A stretch of DNA of 64,000 bases from Brevibacterium sp. UCMA 11754 (GTDB lineage Bacteria > Actinomycetota > Actinomycetes > Actinomycetales > Brevibacteriaceae): assembly GCF_021532275.1 (NCBI RefSeq), contig NZ_JACBOT010000031.1:248001-312000 (forward strand), written 5' to 3'. The notes beneath the pieces are model-generated. The model searched no databases. It was not told the origin of the DNA and saw nothing but the letters and a program-made list of their open reading frames with translations. Below, piece by piece: positions 34,149 through 42,241 of the stretch; within the stretch, counting starts at the first letter, position 1, and every line of letters begins with the position of its first letter. The position numbers and the translations under genes are program-made.

Positions 34149-35131
34149 TGATCCGCATTGACCAGCTGAGGAAGAACTACGGAAGCTTCAGAGCCTTGGA
34201 CGGAATCGATCTGCAGGTCGACCAGGGACAGATCTTCGGATTGCTGGGGCCCAATGGGGCAGGCAAGACCACCACGGTCAAGGTTCTGTCGACGCTGATC
34301 CGTCCCGACTCCGGAGACGCGACCGTCGCGGGGAACTCGGTGACAGCCGATCCCACCGCCGTGCGCCGCAGCATCGGACTGTCCGGACAGTATGCGGCGG
34401 TCGATGAGAAGCTCACCGGCTACGAGAACCTCCTGATGGTCGCCCGCCTCTACGGGATGAGCCGCACCGAGTCGCGAGCTCGAGCTCGCGAACTGCTCAG
34501 GGAGTTCGCCCTCGTCGACGTCAGAGACAAACGAGCAGGCGCCTATTCGGGTGGCATGCGACGGCGCCTCGACCTGGCTTCGGCTCTGGTCTACAGGCCA
34601 CCGGTTGTGATTCTCGACGAACCCACCACCGGCCTCGACCCCCGCGGCAGGCTGGACACCTGGGACGTCATCTCCACTCTTGTCGGCCAAGGAACCACGG
34701 TGCTGCTGACGACCCAATATCTGGAGGAAGCCGATCAGCTGGCGGATCGCATCGCCGTCATCGACTCCGGTCGAGTCATCGCCGAGGGGACCTCGAACGA
34801 ACTCAAGGTCAGCCTCGGCGCAGAACGCATCGCGCTGACCCTGCTCAGCTCCGATTTCCTCGCCGAGACTCTGCGCATCATCGAACGTATCCTCGGAGGC
34901 TCGGTCACACCGCAGCGCGATTCCACGGGTCAGCGCCTCACAGTCCCGGCCCCGCAGGGACAGAAGACTCTGCTGGAGGTGCTCGGCGCCCTGGACCGAG
35001 CCGGTGTCCTCGTCACCGAGGCGGCACTGTGCCGTCCGACGCTCGACGACGTCTTCCTGGAGCTGACTGGAAGCCCGGCCACTGCGGAACCATCGCCTCA
35101 GCCGCAGTCGGAAGTCGAGGTGGAAGCATGA
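34148..35131 (+). CDS. DrrA-type ABC transporter ATP-binding protein
   Basis: A 327-aa ATPase: Walker A GPNGAGKT (34-41), signature YSGGM (132-136), Walker B VVILDE (Asp156, Glu157) and the long C-terminal part ending TLDDVFLELTG that marks the daunorubicin-resistance (DrrA) exporters. It starts at a GTG overlapping the mbtH stop and overlaps the permease by four bases. With the next gene it probably exports the NRPS product or gives self-resistance. Confidence 0.92.
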   Translation: MIRIDQLRKNYGSFRALDGIDLQVDQGQIFGLLGPNGAGKTTTVKVLSTLIRPDSGDATVAGNSVTADPTAVRRSIGLSGQYAAVDEKLTGYENLLMVARLYGMSRTESRARARELLREFALVDVRDKRAGAYSGGMRRRLDLASALVYRPPVVILDEPTTGLDPRGRLDTWDVISTLVGQGTTVLLTTQYLEEADQLADRIAVIDSGRVIAEGTSNELKVSLGAERIALTLLSSDFLAETLRIIERILGGSVTPQRDSTGQRLTVPAPQGQKTLLEVLGALDRAGVLVTEAALCRPTLDDVFLELTGSPATAEPSPQPQSEVEVEA

Positions 35132-35928
35132 GCACCATCACTTCGGCGGCACGCGACAGCTCCGTCATCGCCTGGCGCAATCTCCTCAACGTGGGCCGCA
35201 CCCCCGGAGCCCTGGTCACCGGCGTCGTGCAGCCGGTGATCTTCGTGTTCCTGCTCGCATTCGTCTTCGGCGGCAGCCTGGGTGGCGCACCCTATCGGGA
35301 GTTCCTCATCGGGGGAATCCTGGCCCAGACGCTGACCTTCAACTCCTCATTCACGGCCGTCTACCTCGCCAAGGACCTTCAGCTGGGGCTCATCGACCGG
35401 TTCCGATCGCTGCCGATGTCCCGCGTGGCAGTCATCCTCGGCCGGACCACCTCCGACTTGGCCACCGGTGTGATCTCCCTCGCCGTCACCATGGTCTGCG
35501 GACTGATCATCGGGTGGCGCATCACCGAAGGCCCATGGTCAGCGCTCCTCGGCATCCTGCTCCTGCTCCTCTTCGGATTCGCCATGTCGTGGATCGGAGC
35601 GTTCATCGCGTTGACAGCGCGAAGTGTCGAGGTGGCTCAGAGCCTCGGCCTGATCTGGCTCTTTCCGGTCACCTTCCTCTCCGGGGCCTTCGTCTCGGTC
35701 GATTCACTGCCCGGACCGCTGCAGGCGATCGCCTCATGGAATCCCGTCACTGCAGTGGCAACCAGCGTCCGAGAACTGTTCGGCAATGTCTCTCCCGCCG
35801 GGTACACCTCGGGCACCGGATGGGCGGCAGACAACCCGATGCTCTACGCCGTGATCAGCTGCGTGGCAGTCATTGCGATCTTCTCCACGATCGCGGTGTC
35901 CCAGTACCGGGGGATCAGCAAGAGATGA
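35128..35928 (+). CDS. DrrB-type ABC transporter permease
   Basis: A 266-aa ABC-2 family permease with six hydrophobic segments. It has the early VVQPVIFVFLLAFVFGG and the mid-protein stretch DLQLGLIDRFRSLPMSR, both usual for DrrB proteins. The pair with the preceding ATPase forms an exporter in the cytoplasmic membrane. The ATG overlaps the ATPase stop and its own stop overlaps the PPTase start. The transported compound is presumed to be the NRPS product. Confidence 0.92.
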   Translation: MSTITSAARDSSVIAWRNLLNVGRTPGALVTGVVQPVIFVFLLAFVFGGSLGGAPYREFLIGGILAQTLTFNSSFTAVYLAKDLQLGLIDRFRSLPMSRVAVILGRTTSDLATGVISLAVTMVCGLIIGWRITEGPWSALLGILLLLLFGFAMSWIGAFIALTARSVEVAQSLGLIWLFPVTFLSGAFVSVDSLPGPLQAIASWNPVTAVATSVRELFGNVSPAGYTSGTGWAADNPMLYAVISCVAVIAIFSTIAVSQYRGISKR

Positions 35929-36680
35929 CCGTTGCCGGGATCGAGTACCTGGTGTGCGACATCAACGAGGTGCGCGAGACGCAGTCGGCTCACCCATGGC
36001 TCGCCTCACTGCTCTCACCGGCTGAGGTGAAGCGCTCCGATCGCCTGCGCCATGCATCCGATCGGATCGCCTATCGCTGCGCACATCTCGCCTTGCGCCT
36101 CGTCGCTGCTCGTCGACTCGGCGTGGATGTTCGCAGTGCTGGTGACCTGGAGTTCACGCGTTGCTGCCGCAGCTGCGGCGGCCCACACGGCAAGCCCCAG
36201 GTCACGGGCGCGGAAGTCAGCCTGTCTCGTTCGGGAACGATGGTGCTGGTCGGCTCCGCGCCGCCGTCCTCACCCATCGGCTTCGACATCGAAGGTCTCC
36301 CAAGCGAGGTCTTCCCCGGATTCGATGACTATGTGCTGGCCCCGAGTGAGCGCACTTCCGACTGTACGAACTCAGACCGGAGGCGTCTCGAACTCTGGGT
36401 AGCCAAGGAAGCTGCGCTGAAGACGACTGGACATGGTCTGAGTGTGGAGCCCAACAAGCTCGAAGTGGTGCGAACCGAAGTGGTGCGAACCAGTGAGGAA
36501 ACGTCATCTCTTGACGGCAGCGGTGCTTGGGCATCGTCGATCAGAGCCCCAGACTATCCGGAAATCGATGGATTGAACCTAGCTTCCGTGCCCTGTCGTC
36601 CCTCTCATGCGGCGGCACTCAGCTGCGTCGACCGGCTGCCTGTCACAGCGTTGACCCTCTCGGACCTTCTCATCGAGTGA
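35925..36680 (+). CDS. Sfp-type 4'-phosphopantetheinyl transferase
   Basis: A 251-aa two-repeat PPTase. It has GFDIE (Asp121, Glu123, magnesium ligands) and WVAKEAALK (Trp158, Lys161, Glu162, Lys166). GKP at 89-91 matches the substrate-binding motif of the family. It would load the three NRPS carrier domains with phosphopantetheine. The enzyme is longer than Sfp only slightly. A Cys-rich CCRSC at 80-84 and a tandem VVRTEVVRT near 181 are unusual. It is the last gene of the NRPS operon. Confidence 0.9.
   Translation: MTVAGIEYLVCDINEVRETQSAHPWLASLLSPAEVKRSDRLRHASDRIAYRCAHLALRLVAARRLGVDVRSAGDLEFTRCCRSCGGPHGKPQVTGAEVSLSRSGTMVLVGSAPPSSPIGFDIEGLPSEVFPGFDDYVLAPSERTSDCTNSDRRRLELWVAKEAALKTTGHGLSVEPNKLEVVRTEVVRTSEETSSLDGSGAWASSIRAPDYPEIDGLNLASVPCRPSHAAALSCVDRLPVTALTLSDLLIE
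36462..36491 (+). repeat. 15-bp perfect tandem duplication in the PPTase gene
   Basis: Two identical adjacent copies of GAAGTGGTGCGAACC encode EVVRT twice (residues 180-189). The change keeps the frame and lies after the catalytic motif, so it is probably a recent slippage event with little functional cost. Confidence 0.85.
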
Positions 36681-36691
36681 CGGGGCGGCCC

Positions 36692-36778
36692 TCACGTTGG
36701 GGTGCCGCTGAGCATACCGGCGATCAGACCAAGCACCGCGAGGGCGGCCAAAATGATGATGAGCACACGTTTACGCAT
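36692..36778 (-). CDS. Possible 28-aa single-pass membrane peptide
   Basis: The frame MRKRVLIIILAALAVLGLIAG followed by MLSGTPT has a basic start and one hydrophobic helix. It fills most of the gap between the PPTase and the MFS gene. Such tiny membrane peptides are common in actinobacteria but hard to prove. No clear ribosome-binding site is seen. Confidence is modest. Confidence 0.4.
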   Translation of the reverse strand: MRKRVLIIILAALAVLGLIAGMLSGTPT

Positions 36779-36824
36779 GCGTCCTATTCTACTGTGGACG
36801 CCTGTGCAGTCCCGTCACTTCCGC

Positions 36825-38621
36825 TCAATGGGCAGTCGACTCCAGTCTGCCGCGACGATTGCGCCGGATGTGTCCCTGCCTGATCGCTTCGCGCACCGAG
36901 GAGTGGAAACGACCCGGGCCCCAATGGCGGGCGCCGATGGCGCGGTAGAGCTCCGTCTCTGAAACAGGCTGCATGTCGCCGACGTAGGCGATGATGCCCT
37001 GCACCTCGTTGGCCGAGACCTCGGGTGGGACATCGCGTGAGGACACCGATGGCCATGGGGAGTATATTCCCACCGAACCGGGACCAGGACGCAGCCTCTG
37101 CCGTCGGCTCTGCGGCACCTTCCGCTCCCCCGCCTCGGAAGTCTTCTTCGATGCGAACTCATCCTTGGCCTCGTCGGCATCCTCGGCTGTCAGGGGGCGG
37201 GCGATGTCCTCGAGGTTCGCGCCTTCGGCCTTGACACCGAGGAAGATCTCGGCGACCCCGCCCAGAGCCATGACCCCTGCGCCGATGCAGAATGCCATCG
37301 CGACCAGCGACCGGTCGCCGGACTCGATCATGTTGCCGAAGAGCAGCGGCCCTGCGATGCCACCGACGGCGGTGCCGATCGCGTAGAAGAAGGCGATCGC
37401 CAGGGCCCTGGTTTCCATCGGGAAGATCTCACTGACGGTGAGGTACGCGGCGCTGGCGCCGGAGGAGGCGAGGAAGAAGCAGACGACAAGAATGATGAGG
37501 AATACCCAGGCGTTGCCGATGCCCGCGTTGAAGACAAACGCGAGGACCACTGCAACGATCGCGGATCCCAGATAGCTGAACGCGATCATGGGTTTGCGTC
37601 CGATAGTGTCGAAGAGCCTGCCCAAGACAACGGGCCCGGCGAAGTTGCTCAAAGACCAGAGAATGATGAAGATCGGCACACTCGCCGCGGCCACCCCGTA
37701 GAAGCCGTTGAAGATGCCGCCTAAGTTGAACGTGATTCCGTTGTAGAGGAAGGCCTGACCGACGAAGAGGAGCAGGCAGAGAATCGCCCGCCGCGGATAG
37801 AGCTTGAAAGCGACCCTCGCCAGTTCGGCAAAGGAGATCGTCTTGCGTTGGCGGATCGTGATCGTCTGATCCGGTGCCGGAAGCTTGTCCTGAGTCGCCT
37901 CCTCGATGTCGGTCTCGATATTCTCAACGATGCATTCGGCCTCGTCCTTCTGTCCGTGGATGAACAGCCATCGTGGACTCTCGGGGACGTTCTTGCGCAC
38001 GACGAAGACGAAGATCGCCAGCAGTGCACCGACGGCGAAGGCCAGTCGCCAGCCGATCATCTGCGGCAAGATGTCGGTGTTGAGGAAGAACAGCGTCGTC
38101 GCCGCTCCTCCGGCGGCACCGAGCCAGTAGGAGCCGTTGATGATGAGGTCGATGCGTCCGCGCACCCGGGCGGGAATGAGTTCATCGATGGCAGAGTTCA
38201 CGGCTGCGTATTCGCCGCCGATTCCGGCACCAGTGAGGAAGCGGACGATGAAGAAGTACCACGGTGAGAAGGAGAACGCCGTGGCGACGGTGGCCACGAG
38301 GTAGAGGACGAGGGTGATCAGGAAGAGTTTGCGGCGACCGAACCTGTCGGTGAGCTGACCGAAGACAATGGCGCCGACGCACGCCCCCAGCACGTAGATG
38401 GCCCCCGCAGTGCCGATCTGTCCGGCAGTCATATCGATGCCGCTGCCGTCCTCGGTCATCCGGGCGGCGACATTGCCGACCATCGTGACTTCGAGTCCAT
38501 CGAGGATCCACACGCTGCCGAGGCCGACGACAACCATCCAGTGAAATCGAGCCCACGGGAGTCGGTCCATGCGGGCCGGCACGTCGGTCGTGATGGTTCC
38601 GAGTTCAACATCCTTGCTCAT
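36825..38621 (-). CDS. MFS transporter (sugar-porter-like) with unusual C-terminal extension
   Basis: A 598-aa protein. Residues 1-480 form a 12-helix MFS carrier with TDRFGRRK between helices 2 and 3 and PESPRWLF in the central loop, as in the sugar/metabolite:H+ symporter branch. After a charged linker, about 60 C-terminal residues (AYVGDMQPVSETELYRAIG, then HWGPGRFHSSVREAIRQGHIRRNRRGR) read like a small winged-helix or La-like fold. Such a tail is absent from ordinary carriers. The ATG at 38621 is preferred to one nine codons upstream. It is monocistronic in appearance, and the substrate is unknown. Confidence 0.85.
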   Translation of the reverse strand: MSKDVELGTITTDVPARMDRLPWARFHWMVVVGLGSVWILDGLEVTMVGNVAARMTEDGSGIDMTAGQIGTAGAIYVLGACVGAIVFGQLTDRFGRRKLFLITLVLYLVATVATAFSFSPWYFFIVRFLTGAGIGGEYAAVNSAIDELIPARVRGRIDLIINGSYWLGAAGGAATTLFFLNTDILPQMIGWRLAFAVGALLAIFVFVVRKNVPESPRWLFIHGQKDEAECIVENIETDIEEATQDKLPAPDQTITIRQRKTISFAELARVAFKLYPRRAILCLLLFVGQAFLYNGITFNLGGIFNGFYGVAAASVPIFIILWSLSNFAGPVVLGRLFDTIGRKPMIAFSYLGSAIVAVVLAFVFNAGIGNAWVFLIILVVCFFLASSGASAAYLTVSEIFPMETRALAIAFFYAIGTAVGGIAGPLLFGNMIESGDRSLVAMAFCIGAGVMALGGVAEIFLGVKAEGANLEDIARPLTAEDADEAKDEFASKKTSEAGERKVPQSRRQRLRPGPGSVGIYSPWPSVSSRDVPPEVSANEVQGIIAYVGDMQPVSETELYRAIGARHWGPGRFHSSVREAIRQGHIRRNRRGRLESTAH

Positions 38622-38772
38622 CAGACACCTCGCTGTATCAGTTCGCACCGGTTACCTGTCTGTGCCATCTATCGGGGAGTTTAAGCAGACTCCACACAAC
38701 AGACAAGACCTGGTGTGACTGTCTGAGGGAGAGTATCCTCCGCTGTCCGGAACAGTCGCATCAATGACCGGA

Positions 38773-40062
38773 TCAGGCTGCTCTGTTCGCTGCGCGAATG
38801 AGCACCACAGCGAGCAGCGCGCAGAGCAGGTAGACCAGTCCGACAACGGCCCAGCCCAGCGAGAAGCCACCGGGTGAGCTGACCAGCACGCCCATAGCCA
38901 CCGGCCCGAGGGCAAACCCGGTGAACATCCCGGCGGTGACCATTCCACTTGCCGACGCCATCGCGGTCGCGGGAATCGACCGCATGAGAGCGCTCATGAG
39001 AACGACAGAGACGCCGAGTGCCGAGGTGCCGTGCAGTGCCGCCGCGATCCACAGCAGCCACGGCCAGCCGGTAACACCAGCGGCGAAGAACAAGGCGGCA
39101 CCGGCGACGGCGATGAGCGCAAGAAGCAGTAGCACGCGGGGCCCGGATGCACCGCGGGCCATCTGCCTGGCCCAGCCGACTCGGGCGGCCACACCGATCG
39201 CACCGGCCACTGCGGCGGTGACACCGCCGAGCACGAGTGGAAAGTCCAACTCGCGCACGGAGAACAGCGGCATGTAGACGTTGGTTGCCTGGACACCGAT
39301 GCCGTTGAGCAGGCCGAAGGCCGCCAGCGCCCACATCATGCCCGGGTACCGCGGCGAGGCGGCTGGTGCGGGCGCCACCGGTGCGGCAGGACCAGCGGTG
39401 ACGTCGGCAGCCTCGGCGAGATCGGGGTTGCCAGGATCGGGTTCGCCGGGATCAGGTTCGGCAACCGGCGCCGACGTCTCGGCCAGCAGCGGTGCGGCAC
39501 GCAGCGCACGCCAGGTCATCACCATAAGGACGAGCGGGACGAGTGCGATGACCAGGGCCGCGCCCCGCCACCCTGCGGCCGCGGCCAGCAGCGGAAAGAC
39601 CACACTGGCCACCAGCTGGCTGACCTGCACCCCCGACTGCTTGATTCCCACCCAGCCGATCCGCTTCTGCACCGGAACTCGTTCGAGGAGGATCCGGTTG
39701 GTGACCCCGTTGGGGAAGGACTGTGCAATGCCCGACAGTGCTGCGGCGACGAGCAGCATTCCGAATCCTGCCGGGACCGCCACCAGCGCCAATGCCGCGG
39801 CGGCGAGTGCGAACACAATGGTCATGAGGAACATGTCCGAATGCCTGTCGGCGACACGCGCCAGTGTGGCGTTGCCGATGGCCGCACAGGTGAAGCAGGC
39901 GGTGGCCAGGAGACCGAATTGAGCCTCCGAGATGCCGAGGTCGACGATGATCGAGTCGCTGACAGCACTGAGTCCGTAGAGCAGCAGCGGTCCGGCACCG
40001 ACAGCGCCCAGCAGGACCGTCAGCATTCCCCTGCTCGGCCCCTGTTGTTCTCGACTATCCAC
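38773..40062 (-). CDS. MFS transporter (drug/efflux-like)
   Basis: A 429-aa protein with about 12 hydrophobic helices, a GTG start at 40062 and a central loop rich in Asp, Pro and Gly (VAEPDPGEPDPGNPDLAEA). The sequence between helices 2 and 3 (ARVADRHSD) matches the loose MFS motif of CynX/efflux-type carriers. Substrate and direction are unknown. It follows the M56 gene on the same strand after 90 bp but is unlikely to belong to that redox cluster. Confidence 0.8.
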   Translation of the reverse strand: MDSREQQGPSRGMLTVLLGAVGAGPLLLYGLSAVSDSIIVDLGISEAQFGLLATACFTCAAIGNATLARVADRHSDMFLMTIVFALAAAALALVAVPAGFGMLLVAAALSGIAQSFPNGVTNRILLERVPVQKRIGWVGIKQSGVQVSQLVASVVFPLLAAAAGWRGAALVIALVPLVLMVMTWRALRAAPLLAETSAPVAEPDPGEPDPGNPDLAEAADVTAGPAAPVAPAPAASPRYPGMMWALAAFGLLNGIGVQATNVYMPLFSVRELDFPLVLGGVTAAVAGAIGVAARVGWARQMARGASGPRVLLLLALIAVAGAALFFAAGVTGWPWLLWIAAALHGTSALGVSVVLMSALMRSIPATAMASASGMVTAGMFTGFALGPVAMGVLVSSPGGFSLGWAVVGLVYLLCALLAVVLIRAANRAA

Positions 40063-40155
40063 TCATCACTCTCCTCATGCTCCCTTCCAGCATGATATGC
40101 ATCTGAGTGGCCGAAGTGGTTTGAGTCCGAGCGGTGACCACTTCACCGAGGTGAG

Positions 40156-41142
40156 TCAGGGTATGGCGCATCCGGTGGCCAGCACCGTGGCGTAGGAGTA
40201 GAAGACTGAGGAGAAGACGGTGACGAATGCCGCGAGCACGCTGACCAGAGCCACCACCGGCAGTACCCCGGATGTCATAGTGGCCGGTGCGACCAGCTGT
40301 CGAATGCGGTCGGGCCCGGCGATATTGAGAGCATGGAGGCCGCCGAGGTGGTCGCTTTGGCTCGTGGGCTGCCCGATCTTGAGGAGAGCGCTGGCCAGAG
40401 CCGGTGTGCCGGCAACCTGCCGAGCTCGGTTGTCGGCAATGATCTCGAGATAGAGGGGAATGGAAGCAGCCACCTCGGCGAACAAGGGAATGAACGACAG
40501 CGGTCGCACGAAGGTGTCGGCGATTGCCATCACCCGATGATGCCCGCCCTCGACGTGGGCTCTTTCGTGCTCGAGCACGGCGGTGAGCTCATTCTTCTCC
40601 AAGGTCGCACACAAAGCTTCGGAGACGATCACACCGCCGTATTTCTGTGGCAGTGAGAACGCGAACGGGGCCCGACCATCGAGGACGTTCAGTGAATGCC
40701 CGTTGATATCGGCGACCGCCGAGCCCCGGCGCAGTCGCTGAGCTTCAGCCGAATTCGCCTGCCTGCGACGAGTCCGCTGATGCAGCGCCCAGACGGCGGA
40801 GACCACCGAGAGCACAAGCGGGAAGATGAGGAAGAGGACGACCGGGACCATTGTGTCGACCTGCGCCAGCCCGGGGAAGGGACTGGCTGCGATGAGGCAC
40901 CGCTGGCACACATCGGCAAGGGGAACGGGCAGAACGTCCGGACCCTTGAACAGCGAGGCCGCCATGAGGCTCAGCGCTGCCACGACGGCCCACCACATGA
41001 GGGACACCGACAGGAGCCCATACACGGCCAACCGCGGTACCCGCATGAGAACCGGCGCGGCCGTTCTCACGAGAAAAGGACCGATGAAGGAGATGAGGGC
41101 GAACAGAGCGACTGCGCCGGCGCCGATGAGCAGCAGACTCAT
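40156..41142 (-). CDS. M56 family membrane metallopeptidase (BlaR1/MecR1-like, no sensor domain)
   Basis: A 328-aa membrane protein with about five hydrophobic segments and the zinc-protease motif HERAH (192-196) in a cytoplasmic loop. This resembles the protease part of BlaR1/MecR1 but lacks the C-terminal penicillin-binding sensor, as in mycobacterial BlaR. It overlaps blaI by four bases. The expected role is to cleave or inactivate the BlaI repressor after an envelope signal. What it senses is unknown; the adjacent thiol-redox proteins suggest a redox or envelope-stress cue. Confidence 0.88.
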   Translation of the reverse strand: MSLLLIGAGAVALFALISFIGPFLVRTAAPVLMRVPRLAVYGLLSVSLMWWAVVAALSLMAASLFKGPDVLPVPLADVCQRCLIAASPFPGLAQVDTMVPVVLFLIFPLVLSVVSAVWALHQRTRRRQANSAEAQRLRRGSAVADINGHSLNVLDGRAPFAFSLPQKYGGVIVSEALCATLEKNELTAVLEHERAHVEGGHHRVMAIADTFVRPLSFIPLFAEVAASIPLYLEIIADNRARQVAGTPALASALLKIGQPTSQSDHLGGLHALNIAGPDRIRQLVAPATMTSGVLPVVALVSVLAAFVTVFSSVFYSYATVLATGCAIP

Positions 41143-41528
41143 CCGCGTTCATCCTTGGAGTTGAGATAGCTACGGAGGAGCTCGACGTCCTCGGCTCCGA
41201 TGCCTTCGACGAAGTGCAGGATCGATGCCGCCCGGTCTCCCCCGTTGAGCAGCGCCTTCTGCATGAGCGTCGCCGCATGCTCCTCGCGGCTGATGATCGG
41301 ACGGTGCAGCACCGATCGGCCCTGTCGCTCACGCCGCACGAGGCCCTTCCGCTCAAGGTTCGTCAGCACGGTCGCGATCGTTGTGTAGGCGGGAACATTG
41401 TCCAAGTCCTCAATGATCTGCCTGACCGTCAACGACCCCTCGTCCCACAGCAGGTCCATGACCTGCTGCTCGAGAGCACCGAGGCGAATCGGTGATGACT
41501 TCTCAGTCGAATCCGACGCTGATGTCAT
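41139..41528 (-). CDS. blaI: BlaI/MecI/CopY family repressor
   Basis: A 129-aa winged-helix repressor: LGALEQQVMDLLWDEGSLTV followed by RQIIEDLDNVPAYTTIATVLTNL and RKGLVRRERQGRSVLHRP, the standard DNA-binding domain, and a C-terminal dimerisation helix. BlaI proteins bind TACTAT-type dyads and are removed by their M56 partner, which is the next gene. The probable operator is at 42136-42173. The start overlaps the preceding membrane protein by four bases. Confidence 0.92.
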   Translation of the reverse strand: MTSASDSTEKSSPIRLGALEQQVMDLLWDEGSLTVRQIIEDLDNVPAYTTIATVLTNLERKGLVRRERQGRSVLHRPIISREEHAATLMQKALLNGGDRAASILHFVEGIGAEDVELLRSYLNSKDERG

Positions 41529-42100
41529 GACAGGCGGCTCCTTTCACGATTGGACACCGGGCAGGAGAACTGCCCCTTGAGGCGGACGACTACCGCGACC
41601 AGCAGCAGGATGACCGACAGCACCGCCAGCACAGGCTGCAGCGGCGCAAAGTATGTGAGAGCCCCAGTGTAGCCGAGCACCAGAAGCGCGATCTTGTTGC
41701 ACACGGGGCATCCGACGGCGAACCATCCGAGCATGCCGCCCACGGTGCCGAAGGTGCCGCCGCGACGTTCAGCCCTCTCATCGACTACGTCCTCATCGAC
41801 CAAGTCATCGTCGACCGCATCGGCAACGTCTTTGTTTCCACGGGAACCGGTTCTGCGAGGGCCGGGCTCGCGGACATAGGTGGCAATGAGAAGGCCCAAG
41901 AGGACCGACATGAGAATCCAGACCGGGTAGTCCCACCACTCGGGAGGGATGTCTCTGGAGAAGAAGGAGTTGGGAATCAGCACCGTGGACAATCCGATGA
42001 CGAAAACGGAAGCACCGGCCGCCGCGATGGCGACGACGATGCGGCGGGTGCCCCATATCCGAAGCGACTGGGCCGCCTCAGAGAGGTAGGAGAACAGCAT
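41525..42100 (-). CDS. Membrane protein with CPVC motif, first gene of the BlaI operon
   Basis: A 191-aa protein with about four hydrophobic helices, two in each half, and a long charged loop (about 78-115). Helix 3 opens with GWFAVGCPVCNKIALLVLG; the Cys131-Cys134 pair is a candidate redox-active site at the membrane, reminiscent of the CXXC of VKOR-type proteins but in a different context. A third Cys (180) lies near the end. It leads the operon with blaI and the M56 gene and faces the DsbA/CcdA genes across the shared regulatory region. I do not know a named family. Confidence 0.75.
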   Translation of the reverse strand: MLFSYLSEAAQSLRIWGTRRIVVAIAAAGASVFVIGLSTVLIPNSFFSRDIPPEWWDYPVWILMSVLLGLLIATYVREPGPRRTGSRGNKDVADAVDDDLVDEDVVDERAERRGGTFGTVGGMLGWFAVGCPVCNKIALLVLGYTGALTYFAPLQPVLAVLSVILLLVAVVVRLKGQFSCPVSNRERSRLS

Positions 42101-42135
42101 GAGGGTCCCTTCGTTGCGCAGCTTCGGACAAAACG

Positions 42136-42173
42136 TTTACTATGGAAGTTAGTATACTATGCCAGATAGTAAA
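42136..42173. promoter_or_regulatory. BlaI operator: nested dyads sharing one centre
   Basis: Outer arms TTTACTAT (42136-42143) and ATAGTAAA (42166-42173) and an inner perfect 10-bp palindrome TAGTATACTA (42150-42159) share the same dyad axis. TACTAT/ATAGTA units recur three times, as expected for BlaI/MecI boxes. It lies between the divergent membrane-protein/blaI/M56 and DsbA operons, 36 bp and 69 bp from the starts, so one repressor probably controls both. Confidence 0.75.
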
Positions 42174-42241
42174 GCTCCATGGCACGCTGCCTCGAATGCG
42201 TGCCGATCCGACTCCAACCCGACATTTTCAAGGAGGCTCCC

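Noticed and set aside
40113-40144. GAAGTGGT...ACCACTTC inverted repeat between the M56 gene and the MFS gene
   Set aside because: Arms of 8 bp with a 16-base loop and no T-run; too weak to call a terminator or operator.
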